A stretch of DNA of 64,000 nucleotides, from contig CAYVYN010000008.1 of assembly GCA_964455905.1 (NCBI GenBank), forward strand, positions 1 to 64,000, in the 5' to 3' direction. Below the pieces are notes generated by a model. That model searched no databases, was not told the DNA's origin, and was given only the letters and a program-made list of their open reading frames with translations. The position numbers and the translations under genes are program-made. The stretch is from CAIJXB01 sp964455905. GTDB taxonomy: Bacteria > Chlamydiota > Chlamydiia > Chlamydiales > Rhabdochlamydiaceae. Positions 24,368 to 32,557 of the stretch are shown here, piece by piece. Within the stretch, counting starts at the first letter, position 1, and each line of letters starts with the position of its first letter.

Positions 24368-25576
24368 ATGAATATCTTTTCGGGCATAAGAAAGCGAATG
24401 GGCTTTTTACAAAAGCTTCTTAGTGGTTCTTTTATGGTTTTTGGGACTACAGTAGGTGCTGGTATGCTAGGTATTCCTGCTATGACTGTAGGTGCTGGAT
24501 TTTGGCCCGCTTTTTTTGTCACTTTGGCTGTTTGGATTTTTATGGCGGTGACTGGACTTTTATTTTTAGAGGTAACTTTAAAAATGCCTCAGGGATCTAA
24601 TCTAATTTCTTTATCTCAAAAATTTTTAGGAGAAACGGGGAAGTGGGTTTCAGGTATTTTATTCTTATTTTTGTATTACTGTTTGCTTGTAGCTTATTTT
24701 GCAGGAGGAGCTCCTCTTTTAGGTGAGATTGCTCGCTGGATGGGGATTTCATTGACTCCTTTATTTGAAAAGATTTTCTTTTTTTCTTTTTTTGGAGGAA
24801 TTGTTTTCCTAGGGGTTAGTTGGATTAATAAGGCAAATCTTTTGCTTACAGGAGCAATGCTTTTTTCTTATTTATTTTTGATTTCTTTAGGTGCTGGTGC
24901 CGTAGACTCATCTAGGTTTTCAGTAGACGATTACTCTTTAGCTATAGGTGCTATCCCTGTTCTTTTTAGTGCTTTTGGTTTTCATAATGTAGTTCCACCT
25001 TTAGCAACTTTTTTAAAAAGAGATAAAAAAGTTCTTCGTCTTTCTATTATTGTAGGTACACTGTTTGCTTTAGCTTTATATCTTATTTGGCAATGGCTTG
25101 TTCTAGGGTCTGTTTCTCAAGATGTTATAGAAATGGTGAGAGCTAAGGGGTTGCCGATAACGTATGCATTACAGTCTGCTGCAAATAGTTCTAATATTTA
25201 TGTCTGGGGCCAACTTTTTGCTTTCTTTGCTTTGACTACTTCTTTTTTAGGAGTTGGTTTTTCGTTTGTTGATTTTATTCAAGATGGATTCCATGAAAGT
25301 AAAAAAAAGGTTTCTCGATTTATTTGTTCTTTTTTAACTTTGATTCCTCCATTTATTTGCATTCTTTTGAATCCTTCTGTCTTTGAAAAAGCATTAGGTC
25401 TTGCTGGTGGTATCGGAGAATCTATTTTAAACGGTATTTTACCTGTAGTACTTTTTATGAAGATGAGAGACTCTTTAAAAAACGGGGAGATTCAACCTGT
25501 TTTCAAAGCAGTTTTGTGGTTTTTGGTGCTTTTGAGTATCGGTGCTTTTTTTATAGAGGTATTCACTTTACTATAG
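24368..25576 (+). CDS. tyrP: TyrP-type aromatic amino-acid permease
   Basis: A 402-aa inner-membrane transporter with ~11 segments. It opens with the HAAAP-family signature GTTVGAGMLGIPAMTVGAGF, continues with LFLEVTLKMPQGSNLISLSQ, and has the central FGFHNVVPPLATFLKRD block. This family imports tyrosine or tryptophan by proton symport. Chlamydiae carry one or two tyrP copies because they depend on host amino acids; here one copy is seen. It lies 68 bp after uhpC, separated by a terminator, so it probably has its own promoter. Confidence 0.92.
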   Translation: MNIFSGIRKRMGFLQKLLSGSFMVFGTTVGAGMLGIPAMTVGAGFWPAFFVTLAVWIFMAVTGLLFLEVTLKMPQGSNLISLSQKFLGETGKWVSGILFLFLYYCLLVAYFAGGAPLLGEIARWMGISLTPLFEKIFFFSFFGGIVFLGVSWINKANLLLTGAMLFSYLFLISLGAGAVDSSRFSVDDYSLAIGAIPVLFSAFGFHNVVPPLATFLKRDKKVLRLSIIVGTLFALALYLIWQWLVLGSVSQDVIEMVRAKGLPITYALQSAANSSNIYVWGQLFAFFALTTSFLGVGFSFVDFIQDGFHESKKKVSRFICSFLTLIPPFICILLNPSVFEKALGLAGGIGESILNGILPVVLFMKMRDSLKNGEIQPVFKAVLWFLVLLSIGAFFIEVFTLL

Positions 25577-25588
25577 GATTATTCTAAA

Positions 25589-25620
25589 ACAAAGGGCTTT
25601 TAAAAAGCCCTTTGTAATTT
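25589..25620. terminator. Bidirectional terminator after tyrP
   Basis: Arms ACAAAGGGCTTTT (25589-25601) and AAAAGCCCTTTGT (25603-25615) lie between two convergent genes. The run after the stem (AATTT) is weak. Confidence 0.7.
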
Positions 25621-25630
25621 ATTCAATCTG

Positions 25631-26071
25631 TTATAGTCCAAACAAAGATCCTAGGAATGTTACTCCAGGATTTAATTGAAAGGGTCCAATAACACTAAGT
25701 ACGACATTGTAAATTGCAGGTGCTGCCCCAGAAGAAAGACGAACAGCTTCGTGCGCAAGCTGACCGAAAGCGGCAAAAGCAGCCAACTGAACGAGCAAAG
25801 ATACTGTTGTTTTGTCTTTAAAAGGACGTATCCTTCCTATAAAATCATTTACATGAGCTGAGTTGGTGATGAATTCAGGTGTTTTCCAGCTTGTGTAAGA
25901 TAAAGCAGTTTGACATCCGCGCAACGCTAACTCTCCAGCCGTCATAACTGCTGTCGCAGAGGCTAAAAGACCTGTAAGTCTTGCGCATCCTGTTAATGCT
26001 GTGTTGGCTATTCCTCCGAAAGAAACAGAGGGAATAGAATTAATAAAAACATTTAAATTTATATTTGTCAT
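25631..26071 (-). CDS. Small hydrophobic protein of unknown function
   Basis: A 146-aa protein with a good ribosome site (AAAAGGAGAT ahead of the ATG). It is rich in Ala, Gly and Leu, with hydrophobic helices at ~21-50 (ANTALTGCARLTGLLASATA, VMTAGELALRG) and ~92-110 (VSLLVQLAAFAAFGQLAHEA), and a glycine-rich end. There is no signal peptide. The two hydrophobic blocks around a more polar middle recall inclusion-membrane proteins of chlamydiae, but they are separated too far for a classical bilobed domain. I do not recognise a family. It is next to, and divergent from, a membrane LRR gene. Confidence 0.65.
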   Translation of the reverse strand: MTNINLNVFINSIPSVSFGGIANTALTGCARLTGLLASATAVMTAGELALRGCQTALSYTSWKTPEFITNSAHVNDFIGRIRPFKDKTTVSLLVQLAAFAAFGQLAHEAVRLSSGAAPAIYNVVLSVIGPFQLNPGVTFLGSLFGL

Positions 26072-26462
26072 GTTGATTTTAATCTCCTTTTTTATTTTTT
26101 TTAGTTATTTATGAGGTGAATTATAAATTCAAAATAGAATTAATTGATATGTTTTTTTGCTGCTTTTATTTGAAAGCGCTGTAGGTTGCTTATTTTTAAT
26201 TAGTTGCAAGTTGCTGATTTTTAAAAAATTAATGTGTCGCTTTGCTTAAATGGGTAGAACTTTTTTTAGATATTTTGAATCGAGAGGTGTAGGTATATTT
26301 TTACAGCTAAAGTAAAAAAGCTTAAAAGGCATTCTAGGTATAGTAGAACTTATTATTTGAGAGTGTTGATTTGTGTATTGGTAATATTTATTATTACGCT
26401 TATTTTATTTTTTTAAATTCATAATTTGTGTTATCGTTTTTAATTTGAATAGGTACTTATTT
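26072..26462. other. Divergent intergenic region
   Basis: AT-rich upstream region shared by the small hydrophobic protein and the LRR protein. It has a promoter-like pair at 26366-26394 and short direct repeats of GTTGC (~26184-26216). Confidence 0.5.
26366..26394 (+). promoter_or_regulatory. Likely promoter of the membrane LRR gene
   Basis: TTGATT (26366-26371) and TATTAT (26389-26394) with a 17-bp spacer, about 69 bp before the ATG at 26463. Confidence 0.5.
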
Positions 26463-28025
26463 ATGTCAAATATTACTTCTTTTTCTATGAGAGCTCTTTT
26501 GTGGGTTGATAAATCAGAGTTATTTAGCGTGAAAAAAGAGCCTGATCCAGACCTTTTTTGTGATTTAAAATTCTTGCAAGAGACTCTTGTTAAAATATCT
26601 GCTTTTACAGTTGTTTATTTTTTTTCCCCTTGCGTTGGGCTGCTTTATCATACCTCTAATGCTATTATAAATTGGAAAGTTGAACACATTTTTTCTGAAC
26701 ACCTAGAGTGTTTAGGTTTGGAGGTTCAGCAGATCTTTATTTGCGCAGTCACGAACTTTCTTATTCCTGCGTTTGTTGGCTTGGCTTTAGGCCCCGTTGG
26801 TTTTTGGGCTAGCTTTACATTCTTCGCTCTGGTTAGTCCTACATCAACGCTAGATTTGTATAAAGAAAAGAGGCTTGAAAATTGCAAAAAAAATGAGAGT
26901 AAAGCACGTGAACAGACCCCGCTTAACGAATTTACAAAAAATCAGCTAGAAAAGAAGTATCAAGAGGTCTTGGGGATTTATTCGTTTTTAACTTCTCGTG
27001 ATTTAGACGTTTTATCTCTAATAGAAAAACCTAAAACAAATAATATTTCAGAAGCCGCTAATGTGGAGAAGTTTAGAAGGATATCTCGCGGCCAATCCGT
27101 TTTGAAATTGGGTTTTACTAAAGAAGCTACTTTATTAGAATTCATTAAAGTTTATAAAAAACACGGAGCTATTTGTTCTTTGAATTTAGATGGTATTCCT
27201 ATTACAAACCTAACTCCTTTTTTAGATTTATGCCCAAATATTAAAATTATTTCAGCTAAGAACTGCAGTCTTAAAAATTCGCATGTAAAAGAGTTAGTTG
27301 TTCATTCAGTAGCTAAGCAAATAGAAAAATTAGATTTTTCAGACAATATGTTAAATGATGTGTCTGCTATAAGAATTGCTAGAAATATGGAGCAGTTAAC
27401 CAATTTAAGTCTTTGTGGTAATGACGTGGGGGAATTAGGAATCAACTATATTTCTTCCAAGATGCGATGTTTAACTGAATTAAACTTGTCAGGTAATACA
27501 ATATCAAACGAATCAGTTATAAAAATTAGTTCTATGGTTAATTTGGAGCTCTTGAGTATTGGGAAAAGCCCAAGTTATCTATCTTCAAACAAAGAATATC
27601 GTTTCAATTTCAATTATGTACGTGAATATAGCCTAGATTATTTGAAACTAGGGATTGAGTTAAGTGGAGTTCAAGCTATCAGTCGGATGCCTAAATTGCA
27701 TACTTTGCATTTGGGAGGCGCTAATTTACGAGAGGGAGCCATGGAGCATATCATTAAGATGAAGAGCCTAAAGACCTTTGATTTGGCTCTAATTTTTGAT
27801 GGCATCACGAATGAGGATTTTATACGTATCAGCCAAATGGTTTGGTTAGAGAATTTATCCTTAAGTATACCTACTTTCTTTGAGAGAGATTTCGAAGAGG
27901 TGTTTTCAAAGCTGCCTAAATTGAACAGGTTACGCCTATCTTCTTGTGCGGAAATGCCAGAGTGTCTAATCCATACTATTGCAAACGCAAGATCTTTGGA
28001 GAATTTCAATTTCGAAATATTTTAA
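26463..28025 (+). CDS. Membrane-anchored leucine-rich-repeat protein
   Basis: About 520 aa from the ATG at 26463 (a TTG six codons up is in frame). The N-terminal third has two long hydrophobic stretches (ISAFTVVYFFSPCVGLL at ~45; FLIPAFVGLALGPVGFWASF, then TFFALVS, at ~103-128) separated by ~45 polar residues. The C-terminal half has ribonuclease-inhibitor-type LRRs: QIEKLDFSDNMLNDVSAIRI, LTNLSLCGNDVGELGINYIS, LTELNLSGNTISNESVIKIS. Between them, GAICSLNLDGIPITNLTPFL and LDLCPNIKIIS match the pre-LRR block of the F-box/LRR proteins at 56280 and 58062. A host-membrane effector is plausible, not shown. Confidence 0.85.
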   Translation: MSNITSFSMRALLWVDKSELFSVKKEPDPDLFCDLKFLQETLVKISAFTVVYFFSPCVGLLYHTSNAIINWKVEHIFSEHLECLGLEVQQIFICAVTNFLIPAFVGLALGPVGFWASFTFFALVSPTSTLDLYKEKRLENCKKNESKAREQTPLNEFTKNQLEKKYQEVLGIYSFLTSRDLDVLSLIEKPKTNNISEAANVEKFRRISRGQSVLKLGFTKEATLLEFIKVYKKHGAICSLNLDGIPITNLTPFLDLCPNIKIISAKNCSLKNSHVKELVVHSVAKQIEKLDFSDNMLNDVSAIRIARNMEQLTNLSLCGNDVGELGINYISSKMRCLTELNLSGNTISNESVIKISSMVNLELLSIGKSPSYLSSNKEYRFNFNYVREYSLDYLKLGIELSGVQAISRMPKLHTLHLGGANLREGAMEHIIKMKSLKTFDLALIFDGITNEDFIRISQMVWLENLSLSIPTFFERDFEEVFSKLPKLNRLRLSSCAEMPECLIHTIANARSLENFNFEIF

Positions 28026-28132
28026 TAATATTGTGAAATTACTTTACGTTAACTAAAAGCTCTGCAAAATCTAAAGAACTTAAAAGTAGTTCTATGTTTT
28101 TTTTGTGCGTGAAGCCTGGCTCAAATGCGAAT

Positions 28133-29935
28133 TTAGTTAAGCATTGGGAACTTTTTTCGGATATTTTCAATCGATAAGTATAGATTGTCGAGCTTACTAT
28201 AAAGAGACTCTATCTCTTTTTTGAGATTGGTTGCTTGAGGGGCTAGTTCTGAAATTTTTCCTGAAAGAGCTTTTTCGTACGCTATCAATAAAGAGGCTTC
28301 TATTTCTTTATGTTTTTTTTCTAGTAGTTCAATTTTTTCTTCTATGGAAGAAGCTTCGTTTTCTAGAGGTTTTAGCTCCTGTGATCTTTGTTGAATTAAG
28401 GAAGCTCTTTCTTGTTTAGATGTGTCTTTAATTTTGACGTTCTTTGGTTTTCCAAGGCCATCATCCCAACCTTCTTGTTCTAAGAATTCTGTATAGGTAC
28501 CAAGAAAGATTCGTTGTGTATATTTATCGCAAATAATCAGATAGTCAGTTTCTATTTTTTTGAGCATCTCTTCGCTGTGGGTAACTAATACAACGGCACC
28601 TTCAAATTCTTGAATTGCTTCTAAAAGTGCTTCGATAGATTCGATATCGAGGTGATGTGTAGGTTCATCTAATAAAAGTAAATTTGTAGGAGAGGCTAAA
28701 ATTTTACCTAAAAGAACTCTGCTTCTTTCTCCTCCAGATAAAAGAGATATCTTTTTTTTTGCGGTGTCTCCAGAAAAAAGCATGTGCCCACAAAGAGCTT
28801 TGATCTGCGTGTAGTTTAACTGTATATTGGCAGAGGCTATTTCTTCTTCAATGGTGTGGTCTAGGCAAAGTCTAGAAATATGTGTTTGTCCAAAATATCC
28901 TATGCGAGCTTGTTCTGATACAAAAGTTTTTCCAGAAGAGGGGGTAAGATCTCCTGTAAGGAGCTGTAGCAGTGTTGATTTTCCCATGCCGTTTTTCCCG
29001 ATGATCGCAATTTTTTTGCCTCTTTCTATTTCTAACGATACATGTTGAATGAGAGGGTGGTCTTTTGTATAAGAAAAGCAAATGTCATTTAGCTCTATCA
29101 TTTTCTTTCCAGTAAAGGGGATATAATTAAAAGAAAATGAAAGGCCATCTATTGCAGAAAGCTGACTTAAAGCCGGAAGTTTTGTGAGAGCTTTAGCTTT
29201 TGATTTAGCTTGAGTTGCTTTACTTGCTTTAGCACCAAATCTAGCTATATAGTCTTCTAAGTGTTTTTTCTTTTTATCAAGAGTCAGCCTTGTTTTTTCG
29301 TGAAGCTCTTCTTCTTCTAAAATTTTTTGATAAAAATCTTCGGTGTTGCCTTTGTGTTTTTTTAGGGTTTTTCTATGTAATCCCATTGTGTGTGTGACAA
29401 TAGAGTCTAGAAAACTTCTTTCATGGGAAATTAAAACACATTCTCCTTTCCAAGATTTCAGGTGATTTTCTAACCATCTAAGACCTGCTATATCTAAATA
29501 GTTTGTTGGTTCATCAAGCAAAAGGCAATTAGGCTCTAAGGCCAAAAGTTTAGCTAGTTTGAGTCGTAGGTGATATCCTCCAGAAAGAAGAGAAGGGCAG
29601 CTATCTAGTTGTTCATCGTTAAATCCAAGTCCAAATAAAATACTTTCTACTTCGTAGGGTTCTTTTTGGATGGGGCCGTCTAAGGCTTCTTCTAAAACAG
29701 TGGATTTTGTGAAGTGTATATGTTGCTCTAAGAAGCCAAGTTTATATCCTTTAGGCAGACAAACTCGCCCAGAATCAGCTTCTTCTTCTTTTTTTAAGAT
29801 TTTAAATAGGGTAGTTTTTCCTGATCCATTTCTTCCAACAAGAGCGCATTTTTCTCCTTTTTGCATGCAAAAGGAGACATTTTCAAATAAAACAACACCC
29901 GAAAAACTTTTTGATAAATCGTCTGCTTGTAACAT
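28133..29935 (-). CDS. ABC-F family ATPase (Uup/YheS-like)
   Basis: A 600-aa protein with two ABC domains in one chain and no membrane part. Walker A motifs are GRNGSGKTTLFK (~35) and GKNGMGKSTLLQ (~315); signature motifs are LLSGGYHLRLKLAKLL and LLSGGERSRVLLGKIL; Walker B segments LLLDEPTNYLD and LLLDEPTHHLD. A linker at ~200-250 and a coiled-coil C-terminal tail (~510-590) complete the ABC-F layout. ABC-F proteins act on ribosomes, in translation control or drug protection. Its start is 2 bp after the stop of an ABC-2 permease, so it belongs to that operon. Confidence 0.93.
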   Translation of the reverse strand: MLQADDLSKSFSGVVLFENVSFCMQKGEKCALVGRNGSGKTTLFKILKKEEEADSGRVCLPKGYKLGFLEQHIHFTKSTVLEEALDGPIQKEPYEVESILFGLGFNDEQLDSCPSLLSGGYHLRLKLAKLLALEPNCLLLDEPTNYLDIAGLRWLENHLKSWKGECVLISHERSFLDSIVTHTMGLHRKTLKKHKGNTEDFYQKILEEEELHEKTRLTLDKKKKHLEDYIARFGAKASKATQAKSKAKALTKLPALSQLSAIDGLSFSFNYIPFTGKKMIELNDICFSYTKDHPLIQHVSLEIERGKKIAIIGKNGMGKSTLLQLLTGDLTPSSGKTFVSEQARIGYFGQTHISRLCLDHTIEEEIASANIQLNYTQIKALCGHMLFSGDTAKKKISLLSGGERSRVLLGKILASPTNLLLLDEPTHHLDIESIEALLEAIQEFEGAVVLVTHSEEMLKKIETDYLIICDKYTQRIFLGTYTEFLEQEGWDDGLGKPKNVKIKDTSKQERASLIQQRSQELKPLENEASSIEEKIELLEKKHKEIEASLLIAYEKALSGKISELAPQATNLKKEIESLYSKLDNLYLSIENIRKKFPMLN

Positions 29936-29937
29936 CT

Positions 29938-30726
29938 TTAATTTCGCACCCCAAATTGGTTTCCTGACTCATATTTTTTTAACCCTAAATTAAAAAATAC
30001 GTAGGCTGATCCAGCAAATATAGCAGTTATTCCTAATAAAAGAAATAGATTTAGGAAGCTAAATTCTCTTAGTAATTCTACTGGTATAGTCCCTATAATT
30101 CCAGCTGGAATGATTGAAAACATAATTATTTTAAAAAAACCACGGTAAATGTGGGTAGGATAAACAGAGAAAAGTAAGATAGATTCGTAATATTTTTTAG
30201 TGACATCTTCTACTTGTCCAAGCCAAAAAGGAAGGCTGAACGCTATTACAGCAATTGAGGTAAATAGCAGGGAACCTAAAATCATACAAAGGATTGCAAG
30301 AGGGAATGTATAAATCGTAGTAAAGCCTCCAAATAAAACAAGAAGTAGTGCCGTCAGTAGATGCCCCCAGCCTTTAGTAAATGATTTAGATCCGATAATA
30401 TGAAAAAGGATATTTTGAGGTTGTATCATAAAAGAGTCGAGATCCCCACTTAAAATTAGATGGGAAATTTTTTTTACTCCTCCAAAAAACACTTGGGTAA
30501 GCCCAAAAGCTCCAGATCCTATAGCAAGAAGAGCCGTCATTTGAGGAAGTTTCCATGTTGCAATTTCTCCAAAACGAGAAAAGAATATACACCAAAGAGC
30601 AAAGAACAGAAGATTATTAGCTAAGATAAATGAGGTTTCTATTAGGAAAGCTCCACGCTGACTAATAGATGATTTTATACTTGTTTTTACTAGTTCAGTA
30701 AAAAATAGCATAGATTTATGCATCAT
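29938..30726 (-). CDS. ABC-2 type permease, second subunit
   Basis: A 262-aa membrane protein with six predicted segments, of the ABC-2/DUF990-like class: ISQRGAFLIETSFILANNLL, LTQVFFGGVKKISHLILSGD, then LDSFMIQPQNILFH. It pairs with the permease at 30726 and the ATPase at 31507. The start overlaps the stop of the preceding gene by one base (TAATG), so translation is coupled. The transported compound is unknown; relatives export lipids, polysaccharide parts or drugs. Confidence 0.87.
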   Translation of the reverse strand: MMHKSMLFFTELVKTSIKSSISQRGAFLIETSFILANNLLFFALWCIFFSRFGEIATWKLPQMTALLAIGSGAFGLTQVFFGGVKKISHLILSGDLDSFMIQPQNILFHIIGSKSFTKGWGHLLTALLLVLFGGFTTIYTFPLAILCMILGSLLFTSIAVIAFSLPFWLGQVEDVTKKYYESILLFSVYPTHIYRGFFKIIMFSIIPAGIIGTIPVELLREFSFLNLFLLLGITAIFAGSAYVFFNLGLKKYESGNQFGVRN

Positions 30727-31514
30727 TAACCTCCTCCAAGATTTAGGATTTTTAGCCCTTTTTTATAGGTCAGTAGCAAAAGACCAATAACGAGTGAACT
30801 CCATCCTAGATACGAAAGAATTAAAGAAAGGATATGCGTAGAAGAGATGCTGATTGCTAGAGCACTTCGTTCTCCTAAGATGGCAGGAAATGGTGTCAGG
30901 TTTGCTAGTTTTTGTATCCAATTAGGGTAAGCTGCAAGCGGAAGCATGAGCCCTCCTAACATAAAAAGAAGCTTTTGCCAGATCCAATATAGAGGGTCGA
31001 CTTCTTCAATCCAAAAGGCACTAAGCCCAATTAACATTTGAAAAAGCGTGGCAATAATTCCTGCGAAGATTCCAAAAATAAACGCTGTTAGTAGTGTGAA
31101 AAAAGAAAAGGGAAGACATCTCGTTTGAAATATTGTGAAAGCAAATGCAATGATACCAAGGACTAAAAGATTCGCCATAAGAGATCCGAACGCTTTGGAA
31201 AATGTGGCTCCTAAATAAGAAATAGGTCTGGGCAAAAGATAAGCAAGGTGCCCACTTTTTAAATCCATTTTCATTTCTTCGTGTACTTCAGGTAAGCTCA
31301 CAATTACCCATTCGTTAAACGCAATATACCAAAGTAACTGTGAGGAGGATAACATGTTAATAGTGTTTTCAGAAGATAAAGCTTCCCAAATACGAGAAAA
31401 AATAATCAAACAGGCAATAAAAAAAACACTTAAACTAATCAGTCCTTTGGTGTTTTTAAGCGTGTATAGAAAGGAGATTTTAAATAAAGAAATGTATTTA
31501 TGCATTTTAGACAT
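30726..31514 (-). CDS. ABC-2 type permease, first subunit
   Basis: A 262-aa membrane protein with about six segments. SLPEVHEEMKMDLKSGHLAY then LLPRPISYLGATFSKAFG is the family block in the first cytosolic loop; FWIEEVDPLYWIWQKLLFML and GGLMLPLAAYPNWIQKLANL follow. It overlaps the ATPase gene by 8 bp and the second permease by 1 bp. It is expected to form a heterodimeric channel with the second permease. Confidence 0.87.
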   Translation of the reverse strand: MSKMHKYISLFKISFLYTLKNTKGLISLSVFFIACLIIFSRIWEALSSENTINMLSSSQLLWYIAFNEWVIVSLPEVHEEMKMDLKSGHLAYLLPRPISYLGATFSKAFGSLMANLLVLGIIAFAFTIFQTRCLPFSFFTLLTAFIFGIFAGIIATLFQMLIGLSAFWIEEVDPLYWIWQKLLFMLGGLMLPLAAYPNWIQKLANLTPFPAILGERSALAISISSTHILSLILSYLGWSSLVIGLLLLTYKKGLKILNLGGG

Positions 31515-32496
31515 GAGATTTATTCCCGTAGAGAAGTCGTACTATTTCATCCATGGAAAGATCTTCTAGGGTCATATCTTTTACGACAGTTTGTTTTAAC
31601 ACTCTTTGTAAGATGGGTTCTATTTGCGTGATTTGCAAGTCTACCTTACAACTGAAACGGTGATCTTTGTTTTCGACTATTTTTACTCCAGGCATATCTA
31701 CTAGAACACTTTTTTCTTCTGTCAGAAGAGAGAGTGTTTTTTTTGTTTTATAAGTTTGCTTTAGCTCTTTTAAAGAACTGTCAACTAAAAGAGATCCTTT
31801 ATCAAGAACAACGACTCGGTTACAAACGTGTTCAATATCTGCAGTATCGTGAGAGGTTAGAAATAGCGTTGTTCCGTGAACTTTTGAAAGAGTATTGAGT
31901 AATGTTCGAATCGTGAGCTTGGCGTTGCTATCTAATCCAATTGTGGGTTCATCTAAAAAAAGAATTTCTGGTTTGTGTAGAAGGCTTGCAACGATTTCAC
32001 AGCGCATTCTTTCCCCTAGAGAAAAAGTTTTAACTGGTTTTTGGAGCAAGGGGAGTATTTCGAAAAGTTCGACGAGTTCTATTAGTCGTTTCTTGTATTC
32101 ATTAGGAGGTATTTCATAAATTTTAGAAAGTAGGTTGAATGAATCTAAAGGAGAAAGATGATACCAGAGTTGGCTTCGTTGCCCGAAAACAGTCCCGATT
32201 TTGTGACCAAGGCTTACGCGGTCTTTAGCTGGATTAAGACCTAGAACTTTCACTTCTCCCGAAGTGGGCTGCAATATCCCTGTTAAGATTTTTATAGTAG
32301 TTGATTTTCCAGCTCCGTTAGGCCCTATAAAAGCAATTCGCTCTCCTTTGTTTACTTTAAGAGATAGATTTTGAAGCGCTATAAAAGGTTTTTTCTTAGG
32401 AAAAAGGACACCCTTTAGAGTTCCTAAAATTCCAGTGGCTGGTTCATTGACCAGGAATGTTTTATTAAGTTTTTTAAGACTGATTGCTGGCTGCAT
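31507..32496 (-). CDS. ABC transporter ATP-binding protein (ABC-2 exporter)
   Basis: A 329-aa ATPase. Walker A GPNGAGKSTTIK lies near residue 57, the Q-loop VFGQRSQLWYHLSPLDSF is typical of the ABC-2 (YhaQ/DrrA-like) group, the signature is TFSLGERMRCEIVASLL (SLGE instead of SGGQ), and Walker B LFLDEPTIGLD is followed by an H-loop TSHD. The C-terminal ~90 residues form an accessory domain. It is the first gene of a four-gene operon with two permeases and an ABC-F protein. The substrate is unknown. Confidence 0.92.
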   Translation of the reverse strand: MQPAISLKKLNKTFLVNEPATGILGTLKGVLFPKKKPFIALQNLSLKVNKGERIAFIGPNGAGKSTTIKILTGILQPTSGEVKVLGLNPAKDRVSLGHKIGTVFGQRSQLWYHLSPLDSFNLLSKIYEIPPNEYKKRLIELVELFEILPLLQKPVKTFSLGERMRCEIVASLLHKPEILFLDEPTIGLDSNAKLTIRTLLNTLSKVHGTTLFLTSHDTADIEHVCNRVVVLDKGSLLVDSSLKELKQTYKTKKTLSLLTEEKSVLVDMPGVKIVENKDHRFSCKVDLQITQIEPILQRVLKQTVVKDMTLEDLSMDEIVRLLYGNKSHV

Positions 32497-32557
32497 GATA
32501 TCTTCTCTTTGTTTAACAAGAAAAAGACTAGCAGAAGCTTGATATATTTTTCACTTT

